Shown piece after piece: positions 1-8,469 of a DNA stretch of 64,000 nucleotides. Within the stretch, counting starts at the first letter, position 1. Each line of letters opens with the position of its first letter. This stretch comes from Mycobacterium sp. 3519A. GTDB taxonomy: Bacteria; Actinomycetota; Actinomycetes; Mycobacteriales; Mycobacteriaceae. A program made the translations under genes and the position numbers. Under the pieces are notes generated by a model. It was not told the DNA's origin. It worked only from the letters and a program-made list of their open reading frames with translations, and ran no database searches. The DNA lies in the NCBI RefSeq assembly GCF_900240945.1, contig NZ_OESG01000013.1:1526887-1590886 (forward strand), given 5' to 3'.

Positions 1-88
1 TCAGCCCGAAGTCGAGCCAGCCGCCGAACACGTCGTCGGCGTTGGCGGTGCTCTCGCCGTGCCGGAGCAGCACCAGAACGCGGCTCAT
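1..88 (-). CDS. Phosphoglycerate-mutase-family protein (5' end only)
   Basis: Only the first 29 codons lie in the window, running off the left edge on the minus strand. The visible N-terminus begins MSRVLVLLRHGESTAN and contains the RHGE signature of the histidine phosphatase/phosphoglycerate mutase superfamily, with the phospho-accepting His at residue 10. The following FGGWLD resembles the FTGWVD of cofactor-dependent phosphoglycerate mutases. Its ATG overlaps the TGA of the upstream rpiB-like gene (ATGA), so the two are translationally coupled. A sugar-phosphate role is inferred from family and partner; the exact substrate cannot be read from this fragment. Confidence 0.75.
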   Translation of the reverse strand, partial: MSRVLVLLRHGESTANADDVFGGWLDFGL

Positions 89-540
89 ACCAGTGATTCC
101 CCTCGTTCGAGTGCGCTGATCTGATCCACCCGCAACTGGTGGCGGCCGCCTTTGAACGCGGTGGTGAGCCACACCTGCAGGATGCGCTCGGCCAGGTCGG
201 GGGCGACCACCTTGGCGCCCATCACCAGGACGTTGGCGTCGTTGTGGGCCCGCGCGATCTCGGCGGTGAAGACGCAGTGACACAGGGCGGCCCGCACGCC
301 GGCAATTTTGTTCGCCGCGATCTGTTCACCGCAGCCGCTGCCGCCGAGGATCACGCCGAAGTCGTCGTCGCCGCCGACCACTCGGGATCCGACGTCCGCG
401 CACAGCGGTGGGTAGTCGGCGATCTCGCCGGCGTCGTGTACTCCGCGATCGTCGACCTGGTGCCCGCGTTCGCGCAGCCACGCCGCAAGGCGCGACTTCA
501 TCGATACGGCGTTGTGGTCGGCGGCGATCGCGATGCGCAT
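85..540 (-). CDS. rpiB: RpiB/LacAB-family sugar-phosphate isomerase
   Basis: A 151-residue protein of normal length for RpiB, which interconverts aldose and ketose phosphates such as ribose 5-phosphate and ribulose 5-phosphate in the cytosol. The N-terminal IAADHN and the loop GGSGCGEQIAANK (residues 66-78) are family signatures. The GEQ form is the mycobacterial type, in which a Glu (here Glu72) rather than a Cys is the presumed base. It is coupled to a phosphoglycerate-mutase-like gene and diverges from the ferredoxin gene across a region with two perfect ATGGT-N3-ACCAT sites. Other members of the family isomerise four-carbon sugar phosphates, so ribose is not certain. Confidence 0.85.
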   Translation of the reverse strand: MRIAIAADHNAVSMKSRLAAWLRERGHQVDDRGVHDAGEIADYPPLCADVGSRVVGGDDDFGVILGGSGCGEQIAANKIAGVRAALCHCVFTAEIARAHNDANVLVMGAKVVAPDLAERILQVWLTTAFKGGRHQLRVDQISALERGESLV

Positions 541-580
541 GTGTCGGTCCTAGAGGTCGCAACATCCAAGCAGTGGCCTT

Positions 581-593
581 ATGGTAACACCAT
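581..593. promoter_or_regulatory. GntR/FadR-type operator, perfect (ATGGT-AAC-ACCAT)
   Basis: Perfect 5-3-5 inverted repeat ATGGTAACACCAT, extended outward by GGCC on both sides with one offset base. It lies 41 bp upstream of the rpiB-like start in the rpiB/ferredoxin divergent promoter. It matches the TGGT-N3-ACCA operator core known for FadR-subfamily regulators. Presumed target of the regulator at 33663-34403. Confidence 0.75.
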
Positions 594-631
594 AGGCCTT
601 GAGCTACCCGTCCGTCGTCAGCTAAGGTAGA

Positions 632-644
632 ATGGTTAGACCAT
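632..644. promoter_or_regulatory. GntR/FadR-type operator, perfect (ATGGT-TAG-ACCAT)
   Basis: Second perfect 13-bp inverted repeat in the same intergenic region, ending 22 bp before the ferredoxin ATG, where it could overlap the transcription start and block the plus-strand promoter. With the site at 581-593 it makes this the only double-site promoter of the cluster. Confidence 0.75.
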
Positions 645-665
645 CACTTCAGTCCTGGAGATTGC

Positions 666-986
666 ATGCCGAAGGTCGTCTTCATCACCCTCGACGGTGC
701 CCAGCGCGTCGTCGACGCCAATGCCGGTGAGTCGGTCATGTCCGTCGCCGTGCGCAACGGTATCCCCGGCATCATCGGCGAATGCGGGGGCAACTGCAGT
801 TGCGCCACCTGCCACGTCTACGTCGACGACGAGTTCGCGTCGAGAGTCGGTGGCGCGAAGGACATGGAGGACGACCTTCTCGACCTCGGCGTCGCGGACC
901 GACGGCAGACCAGCAGGCTGTCCTGCCAGATCGCGGTAACCGACGCGCTCGACGGCCTCACCGTCCACGTGCCCGCGGAGCAGTGA
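666..986 (+). CDS. [2Fe-2S] ferredoxin, adrenodoxin/putidaredoxin type
   Basis: A 106-residue electron carrier. The four cluster ligands are visible as C40-x5-C46-x2-C49 and C87; C44 is an extra cysteine inside the loop (ECGGNCSCATC). Spacing and length match the adrenodoxin/putidaredoxin/rhodocoxin class that passes electrons from an FAD reductase to a P450 or Rieske oxygenase. It sits 2 bp upstream of a matching reductase. The Rieske oxygenase at 30195-31481 has no reductase domain and is under the same kind of operator, so it is the likely acceptor. The cyp136 P450 at 36808-38289 is a less likely alternative. Confidence 0.92.
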   Translation: MPKVVFITLDGAQRVVDANAGESVMSVAVRNGIPGIIGECGGNCSCATCHVYVDDEFASRVGGAKDMEDDLLDLGVADRRQTSRLSCQIAVTDALDGLTVHVPAEQ

Positions 987-988
987 CG

Positions 989-2242
989 ATGCCGGCGGGC
1001 ACCCTGATCATCGGGGCCAGTCAAGCGGGGCTGCAATTGGCGGTGTCGCTGCGCGATGCGGGTTCGACCGACCCGATCACCCTCGTCGGCGCCGAACCGT
1101 ACGCGCCGTATCAACGGCCGCCGTTGTCGAAGGCCTATCTGCACGGCAACACCGAACTCGAGCAGCTGTGGCTGCGGGCCCCGGAGGTGCTTGCCGGGCA
1201 AGGCATCACGTTGATCACCGGCGAACGCGTCGAGAAGGTCGATCTGTACGCCGGTGGCCCACCGGGAACGGCGAGGACCGCCAGCGGGCGAGTACTCGAC
1301 TTCGATCGGCTGGCGCTGACGGTCGGCGCGCGACCGCGGCAACTGACCGTGCCCGGTGCCAATCTCGACGGCGTCACCTATCTGCGCACCGCCGACGACG
1401 CGACGGTGCTGCGTGCGCTGCAGTCCGACGCCGAGTCGGTGGTGGTGATCGGCGGCGGCTTCATCGGACTCGAGGCCGCCGCGGTCGCCCGCACGCAGGG
1501 GAAGACGGTGACCGTCGTCGAGGCGGCCGACCGGCTGATCGGTCGCGCGGTGGCGCCAGTGGTGTCGGAGTTCTACCGCGACGCCCACATCGGCCGCGGC
1601 GTCGACGTCCGGATCGGCACGAAGGTGATTTCCCTTGGCGGCAAGCACAACCGGGTGCAGGTCGTCACGCTGGCCGACGGCAGCCAGATCCCCGCGGATC
1701 TGGTGATCGTCGGCATCGGCGTCGAACCGTGCACCGAACTGGCGCACCAACTCGGGCTCGCGTCCGCGGGCGGCATCGTCGTGGACAGGTTCGCCCGCAC
1801 GAGCAATCCCACCGTGGTCGCCGCGGGCGACTGCACGGTACAGCCCCACCCACTCACCGGCGAGGGCCGGGTGCGGCTGGAATCGGTGCAGAACGCGATC
1901 AGTCAGGCCAAGACCGCGGCGGCGACCCTGATTGGCCAACGGGTACCGAACGAGGCCGTGCCGTGGTTCTGGTCGGACCAGTACGACCTCAAACTTCAAA
2001 TCGCAGGCCTGTCAGCGGGACACGACGAGTACGTGGTGCGCGGCGACATCGCAGGCGAGTCCTTCTCGGTGCTGTACTACCGCGACGGCGCGCTCCTGGC
2101 GGTGGACGCCGTCAACATGCCGGGTGACTACATGGCGGTCCGCAAGGCGCTCAGCGTGGGCGCGACCATACATGCCGGCGCCGCGGCGGACAGCACGGTC
2201 GCGCTGCGTGAACTGATCGTTCCGCAGGCGATCGGCGCCTAG
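989..2242 (+). CDS. FAD-dependent ferredoxin reductase
   Basis: A 417-residue pyridine-nucleotide:ferredoxin oxidoreductase of the putidaredoxin/rhodocoxin reductase family, moving electrons from NAD(P)H through FAD to the adjacent ferredoxin. Seen: an N-terminal FAD dinucleotide motif (IIGASQAG, residues 7-14), a second nucleotide motif GGGFIGLE (155-162) and the C-terminal FAD signature AAGDC with Asp281. The ATG at 989 is chosen because it follows the ferredoxin stop by 2 bp; the same frame is open further upstream, but that would overlap the ferredoxin. Together the pair forms the electron-transfer chain of a three-component oxygenase. Confidence 0.92.
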   Translation: MPAGTLIIGASQAGLQLAVSLRDAGSTDPITLVGAEPYAPYQRPPLSKAYLHGNTELEQLWLRAPEVLAGQGITLITGERVEKVDLYAGGPPGTARTASGRVLDFDRLALTVGARPRQLTVPGANLDGVTYLRTADDATVLRALQSDAESVVVIGGGFIGLEAAAVARTQGKTVTVVEAADRLIGRAVAPVVSEFYRDAHIGRGVDVRIGTKVISLGGKHNRVQVVTLADGSQIPADLVIVGIGVEPCTELAHQLGLASAGGIVVDRFARTSNPTVVAAGDCTVQPHPLTGEGRVRLESVQNAISQAKTAAATLIGQRVPNEAVPWFWSDQYDLKLQIAGLSAGHDEYVVRGDIAGESFSVLYYRDGALLAVDAVNMPGDYMAVRKALSVGATIHAGAAADSTVALRELIVPQAIGA

Positions 2243-2247
2243 CCGGC

Positions 2248-2308
2248 GCGAGGCTGTAGTTACCGCGAGGAAGTGCGAGTGAGTCGCACGCTAACTACAG
2301 CCTCGCGG
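2248..2308. terminator. Bidirectional hairpin terminator
   Basis: A perfect 16-bp inverted repeat (arms 2248-2263 and 2293-2308, CGCGAGGCTGTAGTTA and its complement) encloses a smaller perfect hairpin (GTGCGA/TCGCAC, 2274-2279 and 2285-2290). It lies between the convergent stops of the reductase and the minus-strand gene ending at 2310. There is no clear T-tract, as is usual for mycobacterial intrinsic terminators. Confidence 0.75.
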
Positions 2309-2309
2309 A

Positions 2310-3221
2310 TCACTCGACGTCGGCGAACATCTCGTCGAGGTGGACGGGACGGGTCAAGATCCGTTGCGCCATGGCGAATTCCATCAACTGCTCGAGCATC
2401 GGGCGGTTCGCTTCGACGCCGTAGGGCAGCGGATCGGCTCCGGTCAGTTGCAGCACCGGCGAAAGCACGCGATCGGTGACGACGCCGTCGCGCAACTGGG
2501 CGACGTAGCGTTGTTTGGCCTCGCTAAACGCGTCGAACACCGCGCGCGCCACCTTCGGATAGCGCTGCAGCACGGAGTCTTTCACCACGATCAGATGGTT
2601 GATCGGGTAGAAGGCGCGCTCACGCAGGGCGCGGATGGCGGCGTCGTCCGGGTCTGGAATCAGCGGTGCGACGTCGGGGTGCTGCACGTCGACACCGATC
2701 ACGGCGTCGATCTCGTTGTTGATCAGCATGTCCGCGAGGTCGCCGGTGGCCGGTTCCACGTTGGCGGGCGGCACGTACGACGCCACATGCTCGTCGCCGG
2801 ACAGCACCCACCGCACACTCTGCAGGTCGACGCCGAACTCGCTGGCGAGGATGCCGCGGGCCCAGACGCCGGTGGTCACGGTGTAACCCCGGTTGACCCC
2901 GACGCGGCGACCCTCGAGGTCCTTCGGGTCGCGGATGCCCGACTTGGTGTTGTACCGGATCGCGCCGTGGTGGAAGCCTCGCACCAGGAAGATCGGCAGC
3001 GCCGTGAACGCGACGCCGTGCTCACGCGCGGTCAGATAGGTGGTCAGCGCCATCTCGCTGACGTCGAATTCCAGCGAGCGCACCATCCGGCGAAACCCCT
3101 TGACCAACACCGGAATCTCCTCGAAGGCAAACGAGAAGCCCGTCGGGGTCACCGAGCCGTCCTTGAGCGCCTGGTTGGCCCCCTGGGTTCGGGTGACTGT
3201 GGTCAACACAGGTTCAGCCAT
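2310..3221 (-). CDS. 4,5-dihydroxyphthalate decarboxylase-like protein (divergent copy)
   Basis: A 303-residue protein without signal peptide, related in layout to the Pht5 4,5-dihydroxyphthalate decarboxylase family, which has a periplasmic-binding-protein-like fold. The family pattern is visible as ALKDGSV near the N-terminus, EFDVSEMALTTYL, LPIFLVRGF and DLEGRRVGV. The N-terminal GDYDRTRAL signature seen in the copy at 6148-7134 is replaced, so substrate or chemistry may differ. The ATG at 3221 has a good ribosome site (GGAGGG). It diverges from the alcohol dehydrogenase gene across a weak operator. It could equally be a cytosolic or unlinked solute-binding-fold protein; a decarboxylase role is inferred from family and neighbours. 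Confidence 0.75.
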   Translation of the reverse strand: MAEPVLTTVTRTQGANQALKDGSVTPTGFSFAFEEIPVLVKGFRRMVRSLEFDVSEMALTTYLTAREHGVAFTALPIFLVRGFHHGAIRYNTKSGIRDPKDLEGRRVGVNRGYTVTTGVWARGILASEFGVDLQSVRWVLSGDEHVASYVPPANVEPATGDLADMLINNEIDAVIGVDVQHPDVAPLIPDPDDAAIRALRERAFYPINHLIVVKDSVLQRYPKVARAVFDAFSEAKQRYVAQLRDGVVTDRVLSPVLQLTGADPLPYGVEANRPMLEQLMEFAMAQRILTRPVHLDEMFADVE

Positions 3222-3265
3222 CGTTGGCCCTCCGTCCCTGGTCGTCGCGACCGCGGTTTGGTACA

Positions 3266-3278
3266 TTGGCATGACCAT
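3266..3278. promoter_or_regulatory. Degenerate GntR-type operator (TTGGC-ATG-ACCAT)
   Basis: One perfect half (ACCAT) and a 3/5 second half, placed between the divergent genes starting at 3221 (minus) and 3308 (plus). An overlapping longer inverted repeat TGGCAT/ATGCCA (3267-3272 and 3280-3285) also spans it. Position fits the regulon but the match is weak. Confidence 0.45.
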
Positions 3279-3307
3279 AATGCCATACGGGCCGACGAAG
3301 GAGACAG

Positions 3308-4432
3308 ATGGCACCGAGTGTTCTGGCCGCCGTGCGGGTCGCCCCCAGCACCACCGAAATCAGAGAGCTCCCGATGCCCGAGCTGTCCGACGATTCCGCC
3401 TTGCTCAAGGTCGAGGTCGCCGGCATCTGCGGCACCGATGTGAAGATGTACGCCAAACCGCCCTTCGACGATCCGGTGATCATGGGTCACGAGAACGTCG
3501 GCACCATCGCGGCGGCGGGGGAGAAGTTCAAGCAACTGCACGGCGTCACCGAAGGCGACCGCGTCTTCGTCGAGCACTATGTGGGCTGCTACAACTGCGA
3601 ATGGTGCCGCATCGGTGAATACCGGCACTGTGAGGCCACCGACTGGCGCACGAACGCCGATGCCCGCCGGTACGGCTACACCTCGGCGGAGAACCCCGGC
3701 ACGCTGTGGGGCGGCTTCTCCGAATACATGTACCTGCCGTGGAACGCCGTGCTGCACAAGGTTCCGGACAGGGTGAGCGCCGAACTGGCCGGCCTGGTGA
3801 CCCCGCTGTCGAACGGCATCGAATGGGCGCTGCTGGCCGCGGGTGTCGGGTACGCCGACACGGTGCTGATCCAGGGGCCCGGTCAGCAAGGCCTCTCACA
3901 GGTGGTGGCCTGCAAGCAGGCGGGCGCGTCGAAGATCATTCTGACCGGCACGACGCGCGACAAGGCACGCCTCGACCTCGCCCTCGAACTCGGCGCCGAC
4001 GACGTGATCGACATCGAGCAGGTCGACCCGCGCGAGGCCGTCATGGATCTCACCGGCGGCCGCGGCGTCGACTTCGTGCTGGACTGCACCTCGCGTGCCG
4101 GTGTCGGGCCGGTGCTGCTCGGCATCGATGTGCTCAAGCGCCGCGAGGGCACACTGCTGATCCAAGGTGAGCTGGCGGCGTTCCCCGACTTTCCGATCAA
4201 GCTGCTCACCGAGAAGGCGATCACCATCAAGAGCGCCCGCGGACACAGCTACCGCGCCTGCGAATTGGCGTTGCAGCAACTGGATTCGGGCCGCTTCCCG
4301 CTCGAGCGGCTGTCCACACATCAGTTCGGCCTCGACCAGGTGGACCGTGCGATCCGCGCGCTCGCCGGTGACACCGCAGACGAGGACGTCATCCACATTT
4401 CGCTGATGCCATGGCTGGGGAAGGACAAGTGA
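3308..4432 (+). CDS. Zinc-dependent medium-chain alcohol dehydrogenase
   Basis: A 374-residue MDR-family NAD(P)-dependent dehydrogenase. Catalytic zinc residues C41 (GICGTD) and H61-E62 (MGHEN) are present, and the structural zinc loop has C94, C97, C100 and C108. The Rossmann segment begins near residue 190 (LIQGPGQQG). It heads a tightly packed operon with ligK, ligJ and a decarboxylase-like gene, with a GTGA overlap to ligK. It probably oxidises a hydroxyl or diol intermediate of the aromatic pathway, possibly the cis-dihydrodiol made by the Rieske oxygenase or the step before LigJ. The exact substrate is not visible. Confidence 0.88.
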   Translation: MAPSVLAAVRVAPSTTEIRELPMPELSDDSALLKVEVAGICGTDVKMYAKPPFDDPVIMGHENVGTIAAAGEKFKQLHGVTEGDRVFVEHYVGCYNCEWCRIGEYRHCEATDWRTNADARRYGYTSAENPGTLWGGFSEYMYLPWNAVLHKVPDRVSAELAGLVTPLSNGIEWALLAAGVGYADTVLIQGPGQQGLSQVVACKQAGASKIILTGTTRDKARLDLALELGADDVIDIEQVDPREAVMDLTGGRGVDFVLDCTSRAGVGPVLLGIDVLKRREGTLLIQGELAAFPDFPIKLLTEKAITIKSARGHSYRACELALQQLDSGRFPLERLSTHQFGLDQVDRAIRALAGDTADEDVIHISLMPWLGKDK

Positions 4433-5127
4433 GCACGCCGACCGTCGTCCGCAATCCACCCCGACCCGACCCCGACGTCCGTGACGCCCTCGGCCAGTAC
4501 GGGGTGGCCACGATCCACGAGGCGCAGGGCCGCACCGGTCTGGTCGCGCCGTACATGACGCCCATCTACACCGGAGCCAGGGTGTGCGGAAGCGCCGTCA
4601 CAGTCAGCCTGCCGCCCGACGACAACTGGATGATCCATGTCGCCGTGGAACAGTGTCAGCCAGGCGACGTCCTGGTGGTCGCACCCGAATCACCCTCGGA
4701 ATACGGTTATTTCGGTGAGTTGCTGGCAACGACGTTGGCGGCTCGCGGGGTGCGCGGCCTGGTGATCGACGCCGGCTGTCGCGATATCGCCGAGTTGACG
4801 GAGATGAAGTTCCCGGTGTGGTCCAAGTGCGTATCCGCGCAGGGCACGGTCAAGAAGCGCCTCGGCTCGGTGAACATCCCGGTAACGTGCGCAGGCGCCG
4901 CGGTCGAACCCGGCGACGTGATCATCGGCGACGACGACGGCGTGGTGGTGGTGCCGCGCGCGAAAGCCGCCGAGGTGCTGGCAGCGGCCAAGGCCAGAGA
5001 GGAGAAGGAGGCGCGTTCGCGCGAGCGCTATCAGCGCGGCGAGCTGTTCCTCGACATCAACGACATGCGAGGCGAACTCGAACGTCTCGGCCTTCGCTAC
5101 GTCGACTACGAGCAGGCGTCGCAATGA
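4429..5127 (+). CDS. ligK: LigK-type 4-carboxy-4-hydroxy-2-oxoadipate aldolase (RraA superfamily)
   Basis: A 232-residue protein of the RraA-like class II aldolase superfamily. Family members (LigK/ProA/GalC) split 4-carboxy-4-hydroxy-2-oxoadipate into pyruvate and oxaloacetate, the last step of protocatechuate or gallate meta-cleavage. The signature GELLATT (96-102) followed by the metal-site segment DAGCRD (114-119) is present, with conserved R118 and D119. The GTG at 4429 is chosen because it overlaps the dehydrogenase stop (GTGA) and gives the usual family length. The next gene is ligJ, the enzyme that makes the LigK substrate, which strengthens the assignment. Regulatory RraA proteins are the alternative but lack this context. 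Confidence 0.88.
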   Translation: MSTPTVVRNPPRPDPDVRDALGQYGVATIHEAQGRTGLVAPYMTPIYTGARVCGSAVTVSLPPDDNWMIHVAVEQCQPGDVLVVAPESPSEYGYFGELLATTLAARGVRGLVIDAGCRDIAELTEMKFPVWSKCVSAQGTVKKRLGSVNIPVTCAGAAVEPGDVIIGDDDGVVVVPRAKAAEVLAAAKAREEKEARSRERYQRGELFLDINDMRGELERLGLRYVDYEQASQ

Positions 5128-6143
5128 TCATCGACGTCCACGGCCACTACACAACGGCGCCTGCCGAACAGCAGCGGTTCCGCACCGATCAGCTCGCCGC
5201 GTTGGAGGACCCGTCGCTGCCACCGCCCGCCCCGGCGCGGATCACCGACGACGAGATCCGCGAAAGCATCGAGCGCAACCAACTGCGGCTGCTGCGTGAG
5301 CGCGGTGGAGATCTGATGCTGTTCTCGCCGAAGGCTTCCGGCATGGAGCACCACGTCACCGACCAGGCGACCGCCGTCGAGTGGGCCAGGGCGTCCAACG
5401 ACCTCGTGCACCGGGTCGCCGAACTGTTCCCCGACTCCTTCGTCCCGGTGGCGCAGCTGCCGCAGACCCCCGACGGGGACCTCGGGCCTGTGGTCGACGA
5501 ATTGCGGCGCTGTGTCGAGGAACTCGGCTTCGTCGGATGCAACGTCAATCCCGATCCCTCGGCCGGTTACTGGGCCACGCCGCCGATGACCGACGAGTAC
5601 TGGTATCCGCTGTACGAGGCGATGGTGGAGCTCGAAGTGCCCGCCATGGTGCACGTCTCGACGTCGTGCAACCCCAACTTCCACACCCTCGGTGCGCACT
5701 ACCTCAATGCCGACACCAGTGTCTTCATGCAATTCGTCCTGGCGGACCTCTTCGTGAAGTATCCGAGTTTGACCTTCGTCATTCCGCACGGGGGCGGGGC
5801 GGTGCCGTACCACTGGGGCAGGTACCGCGGGCTGGCGGAGCGGCTGGGCAGACCCGACCCCGCCGAGCTGCTACGCAACGTGTACTTCGACACCTGCGTC
5901 TACCACCAACCCGGAATCGATTTGCTGGCCAACGTGATTCCGGCGGAGAACATCCTGTTCGCCTCCGAGATGCTCGGCGCGGTACGAGGTGCCGACCCGG
6001 AGACCGGGGTGGCATGGGACGACACTTTGGTCTACGTCGAGAACCTCGCGCTGACGGACATCAACCGGCAAGCGATCGTCGAATTGAATGCCCGCCGCGC
6101 ATACCCGCGTCTGCATCGGCGGCTCGCCGCCGCAGGAAGGTGA
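5124..6143 (+). CDS. ligJ: LigJ-type 4-oxalomesaconate hydratase (amidohydrolase superfamily)
   Basis: A 339-residue metal-dependent hydratase. LigJ adds water to 4-oxalomesaconate, giving the substrate of LigK. Metal-site residues are visible: H6 and H8 (DVHGH), H177 (MVHVS), H222 ([11 protein letters not shown]) and E282 (FASEM) at the position where LigJ has a glutamate. Long blocks such as [11 protein letters not shown] and [15 protein letters not shown] are typical of LigJ rather than of the related ACMSD decarboxylases. The ATG overlaps the ligK stop. The LigJ-LigK pair implies that the cluster ends in the protocatechuate 4,5-cleavage lower pathway or a close variant, though no LigAB ring-cleavage genes occur here. 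Confidence 0.92.
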   Translation: MIIDVHGHYTTAPAEQQRFRTDQLAALEDPSLPPPAPARITDDEIRESIERNQLRLLRERGGDLMLFSPKASGMEHHVTDQATAVEWARASNDLVHRVAELFPDSFVPVAQLPQTPDGDLGPVVDELRRCVEELGFVGCNVNPDPSAGYWATPPMTDEYWYPLYEAMVELEVPAMVHVSTSCNPNFHTLGAHYLNADTSVFMQFVLADLFVKYPSLTFVIPHGGGAVPYHWGRYRGLAERLGRPDPAELLRNVYFDTCVYHQPGIDLLANVIPAENILFASEMLGAVRGADPETGVAWDDTLVYVENLALTDINRQAIVELNARRAYPRLHRRLAAAGR

Positions 6144-6147
6144 GTGG

Positions 6148-7134
6148 ATGTCCAATCTGCATCTGACGTTCGCGTGCGGTGACTACGACCGCACCCGCGC
6201 GCTCGAGGACGGCAGCGTGCGTGCCGACGGCATCGACCTCACCTATCTTCGGCTGCCGGTGGAGGAGACGTTCTTCCGGATGCTGCGGCACCGCGAATTC
6301 GACGTCGCGGAGATGTCGCTGTCCACCTATGTCGCGACGCTGGACCGCGACGCGCGCCCGTTCGTCGCGCTTCCGGTGTTCACCTCGCGGATGTTCCGCC
6401 ACGGCGGGGTGTACATCAACGCCGACGCCGGCATCTCGGTGCCATCGGACCTGCGCGGTAAGCGGGTGGCCTCCCCGGAGTTCCAGTTGACGGCGGGCGT
6501 GTGGATCAGAGGCATCCTCGCCGAACACCACGGCGTGCCAATCGATTCGGTCACCTACTTCACCGGCGGACAGGAGACACCGGGGCGTATCGAGAAGGGC
6601 AAGGTGGACACCGGACTCGACATCCGCCCGATACCGACAGGTGCCACACTTGCCAGGATGCTCGCCGACGGGGAGATCGACGCGTTGTACACGCCGCGGG
6701 TGCCCAGTCCGTTCCGCGACGGTGACAAGCGGGTCAAGCGGTTGTTCGAGGACGTGGTCGCCGTCGAGAGAGAGTACTTCGCGGCGACGCGGATCTTCCC
6801 GATCATGCACGTCGTCGTGCTCCGCGCCGAACTCTACGAACGGCATCGGTGGATCGCCCAGTCGCTGTACAAGGCGTGCCTGCGGGCGCGCGATCTGGCC
6901 TACGAACGCATCTACGATTCGTCGGCACTGCGGTTCATGGAGCCATGGCTGATCCAGCATCTCGAGGAGTCGCGCGAGTTGCTGGGCCGCGACTACTGGT
7001 CCTACGGCCTTGCTGACAACGAACACGTGCTCGACGCGTTCCTCGGCTATCACCACGCGCAAGGACTGTCCCGCAACCGGTATGAGCCCGCCGACCTGTT
7101 CGCACCGGAGACGACGGAAGCGTTCGTCATCTGA
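6148..7134 (+). CDS. 4,5-dihydroxyphthalate decarboxylase-like protein
   Basis: A 328-residue protein with the full Pht5-family N-terminal pattern FACGDYDRTRALEDGSV, then EFDVAEMSLSTY, LPVFTSRMFRHGG and LRGKRVASPEFQLTAGVW. Pht5 converts 4,5-dihydroxyphthalate to protocatechuate; the fold is that of periplasmic binding proteins, but there is no signal peptide, so it acts in the cytosol. The ATG at 6148, 4 bp after ligJ and preceded by AGGAAGG, is the best start. Its position after ligJ fits a decarboxylation that feeds the meta-cleavage route. A diverged paralogue lies at 2310-3221. Automated annotation may call both ABC solute-binding proteins. Confidence 0.85.
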   Translation: MSNLHLTFACGDYDRTRALEDGSVRADGIDLTYLRLPVEETFFRMLRHREFDVAEMSLSTYVATLDRDARPFVALPVFTSRMFRHGGVYINADAGISVPSDLRGKRVASPEFQLTAGVWIRGILAEHHGVPIDSVTYFTGGQETPGRIEKGKVDTGLDIRPIPTGATLARMLADGEIDALYTPRVPSPFRDGDKRVKRLFEDVVAVEREYFAATRIFPIMHVVVLRAELYERHRWIAQSLYKACLRARDLAYERIYDSSALRFMEPWLIQHLEESRELLGRDYWSYGLADNEHVLDAFLGYHHAQGLSRNRYEPADLFAPETTEAFVI

Positions 7135-7251
7135 TGCGTTCGACCGCCGAACGTGAACTTGTGCGCGAAAAACTCGCCAAATTTCGAGCGGTAACGAACG
7201 TTCGCGCGGAAAGGGTGGGCGAAAAACGGGGGGTTCACAGGAACGCGCCGG

Positions 7252-7283
7252 CATGATAGAAATCACACTGATGGTCTGAATGT
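7252..7283 (+). promoter_or_regulatory. Composite promoter module: CRP-like site plus GntR half-site (copy 1)
   Basis: CATGATAGAAATCACA (7252-7267) holds a perfect TGAT-N4-ATCA palindrome and a perfect TCACA half of the mycobacterial CRP consensus TGTGA-N6-TCACA. Three bases further is ATGGT (7271-7275), the left half of the cluster operator; the right half is not conserved here. The same arrangement precedes the solute-binding genes at 14547 and 25299. It lies 38 bp upstream of the GTG at 7321. The rest of the 7135-7320 gap shows no gene. Confidence 0.6.
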
Positions 7284-7320
7284 CAGTCCATTCACAGTGG
7301 CAGATCATGAGGAGTGAGCC

Positions 7321-8427
7321 GTGAGAATCCGTTCGGCTAGCTATGTAGTGGTGGCTCTGGTGTTGCTCCTGACCGCGGCGTGCGGTAGCAGCCCGACCGC
7401 GTCCAACACCGGTTCCGCGCCGGCGGGCGCGACCGCGGCGCAACAGGTCTACGACCAGATCAACGGGCTGACCGGGGAGGAGCGCAGCAAGACGCTGCTC
7501 GACCTCGCCAAGAAGGACGGCACGCTGTCGCTGTACACGTCGAACACCGATATGGACGACGTCGTAAAGGCCTTCGAGGACAAGTACGGGCTGAAAGTCG
7601 AAACGTACCGGGCGAATTCGGAGACGGTGCTGCAGCGTGTGCTACAGGAGGCCAGCGCAAACTATCAGGGCGCGGACCTGGTGGAGACCAATGCAGGTGA
7701 GCTCAACGCCATGCAGCAACGGCAGCTGCTCTACCCGTACAAGGGCGAACTGCGGGACAAGGTCCGGCCGGAGGGCCGCAAGGACGGCTGGACGGCGGAC
7801 CGCTTCAATGCGTTCGTGATCGGCTGGAACACCGCCAAGGTGCCTGCGGGCACGGAACCACAGTCGCTGCGCGACCTGACGGCACCGCAGTGGAAGGGCC
7901 GCATCGGCCTGGAACTCGGTGACGTGGACTGGTTCGCCGCGATGTACGAGTTCTACAAGTCGCAGGGCCAGTCCGACGACCAGATCATGAGCTTCTTCCA
8001 CCAGCTGGGCGCGAATGCCAAGATCGCCAAGGGCCACACTGTGATGGGCGAACTGCTGGCCGCTGGCCAGTTCGACGTCGCGGTGTCGATCTACTCGCAC
8101 ACCGTCGACAACGCCGCCGAGAAGGGCGCGCCGGTGACTTGGCGAAAGGACGGCAAGCCGGTGCAACCGGTGGTGCTGCGGCCCAACGGCGCCGGTTTGA
8201 TGAAGTCGGCCAAGCATCCCGCCGCTGCGCTGCTGTTCTTCGACTTCCTGCTGACCGACGGACAGAAGGCCATCGCCGGGGCGAACCGAATCGGTGCGAT
8301 CCCGACTGCCGAGGACCCGCTGGCCGGCGTACAGACGGTCACCACGCCCGAAGAGGAACTGCTCAACAACGCCCAGAAGTGGAGTGACACGTACAAGAGC
8401 GTGACCGACGCGGGCGGCAAGACGTAA
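7321..8427 (+). CDS. Lipoprotein solute-binding protein of ABC importer (copy 1)
   Basis: A 368-residue extracellular binding protein (family 1, AfuA/FbpA-like). The N-terminus is a lipoprotein signal with lipobox LTAAC, so it is tethered outside the membrane after cleavage before the Cys. The mature part carries SLYTSNTDMDDVVKAFEDK, then SETVLQRVLQEA and GHTVMGELLAAGQFDVA, segments shared with three other paralogues in the window. No permease is next to it; the only permease and ATPase of the cluster are at 15696-18632. Start GTG with GGAGTGAGCC before it. Ligand unknown; FbpA-like proteins bind metals, phosphates or organic acids, and an aromatic carboxylate is the inference here. Confidence 0.88.
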   Translation: MRIRSASYVVVALVLLLTAACGSSPTASNTGSAPAGATAAQQVYDQINGLTGEERSKTLLDLAKKDGTLSLYTSNTDMDDVVKAFEDKYGLKVETYRANSETVLQRVLQEASANYQGADLVETNAGELNAMQQRQLLYPYKGELRDKVRPEGRKDGWTADRFNAFVIGWNTAKVPAGTEPQSLRDLTAPQWKGRIGLELGDVDWFAAMYEFYKSQGQSDDQIMSFFHQLGANAKIAKGHTVMGELLAAGQFDVAVSIYSHTVDNAAEKGAPVTWRKDGKPVQPVVLRPNGAGLMKSAKHPAAALLFFDFLLTDGQKAIAGANRIGAIPTAEDPLAGVQTVTTPEEELLNNAQKWSDTYKSVTDAGGKT

Positions 8428-8469
8428 CTCGCGAAAACGCAAGGGCAACACCACAACGGAAAGGTTGAC

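Noticed and set aside
782..988. Upstream extension of the ferredoxin reductase frame
   Set aside because: It would overlap nearly the whole ferredoxin gene; the ATG at 989 fits family length and operon spacing.
7271..7283. Full GntR operator upstream of the first solute-binding gene
   Set aside because: Only the left half ATGGT is present; the right half matches poorly, so it is listed as a half-site within the composite module.
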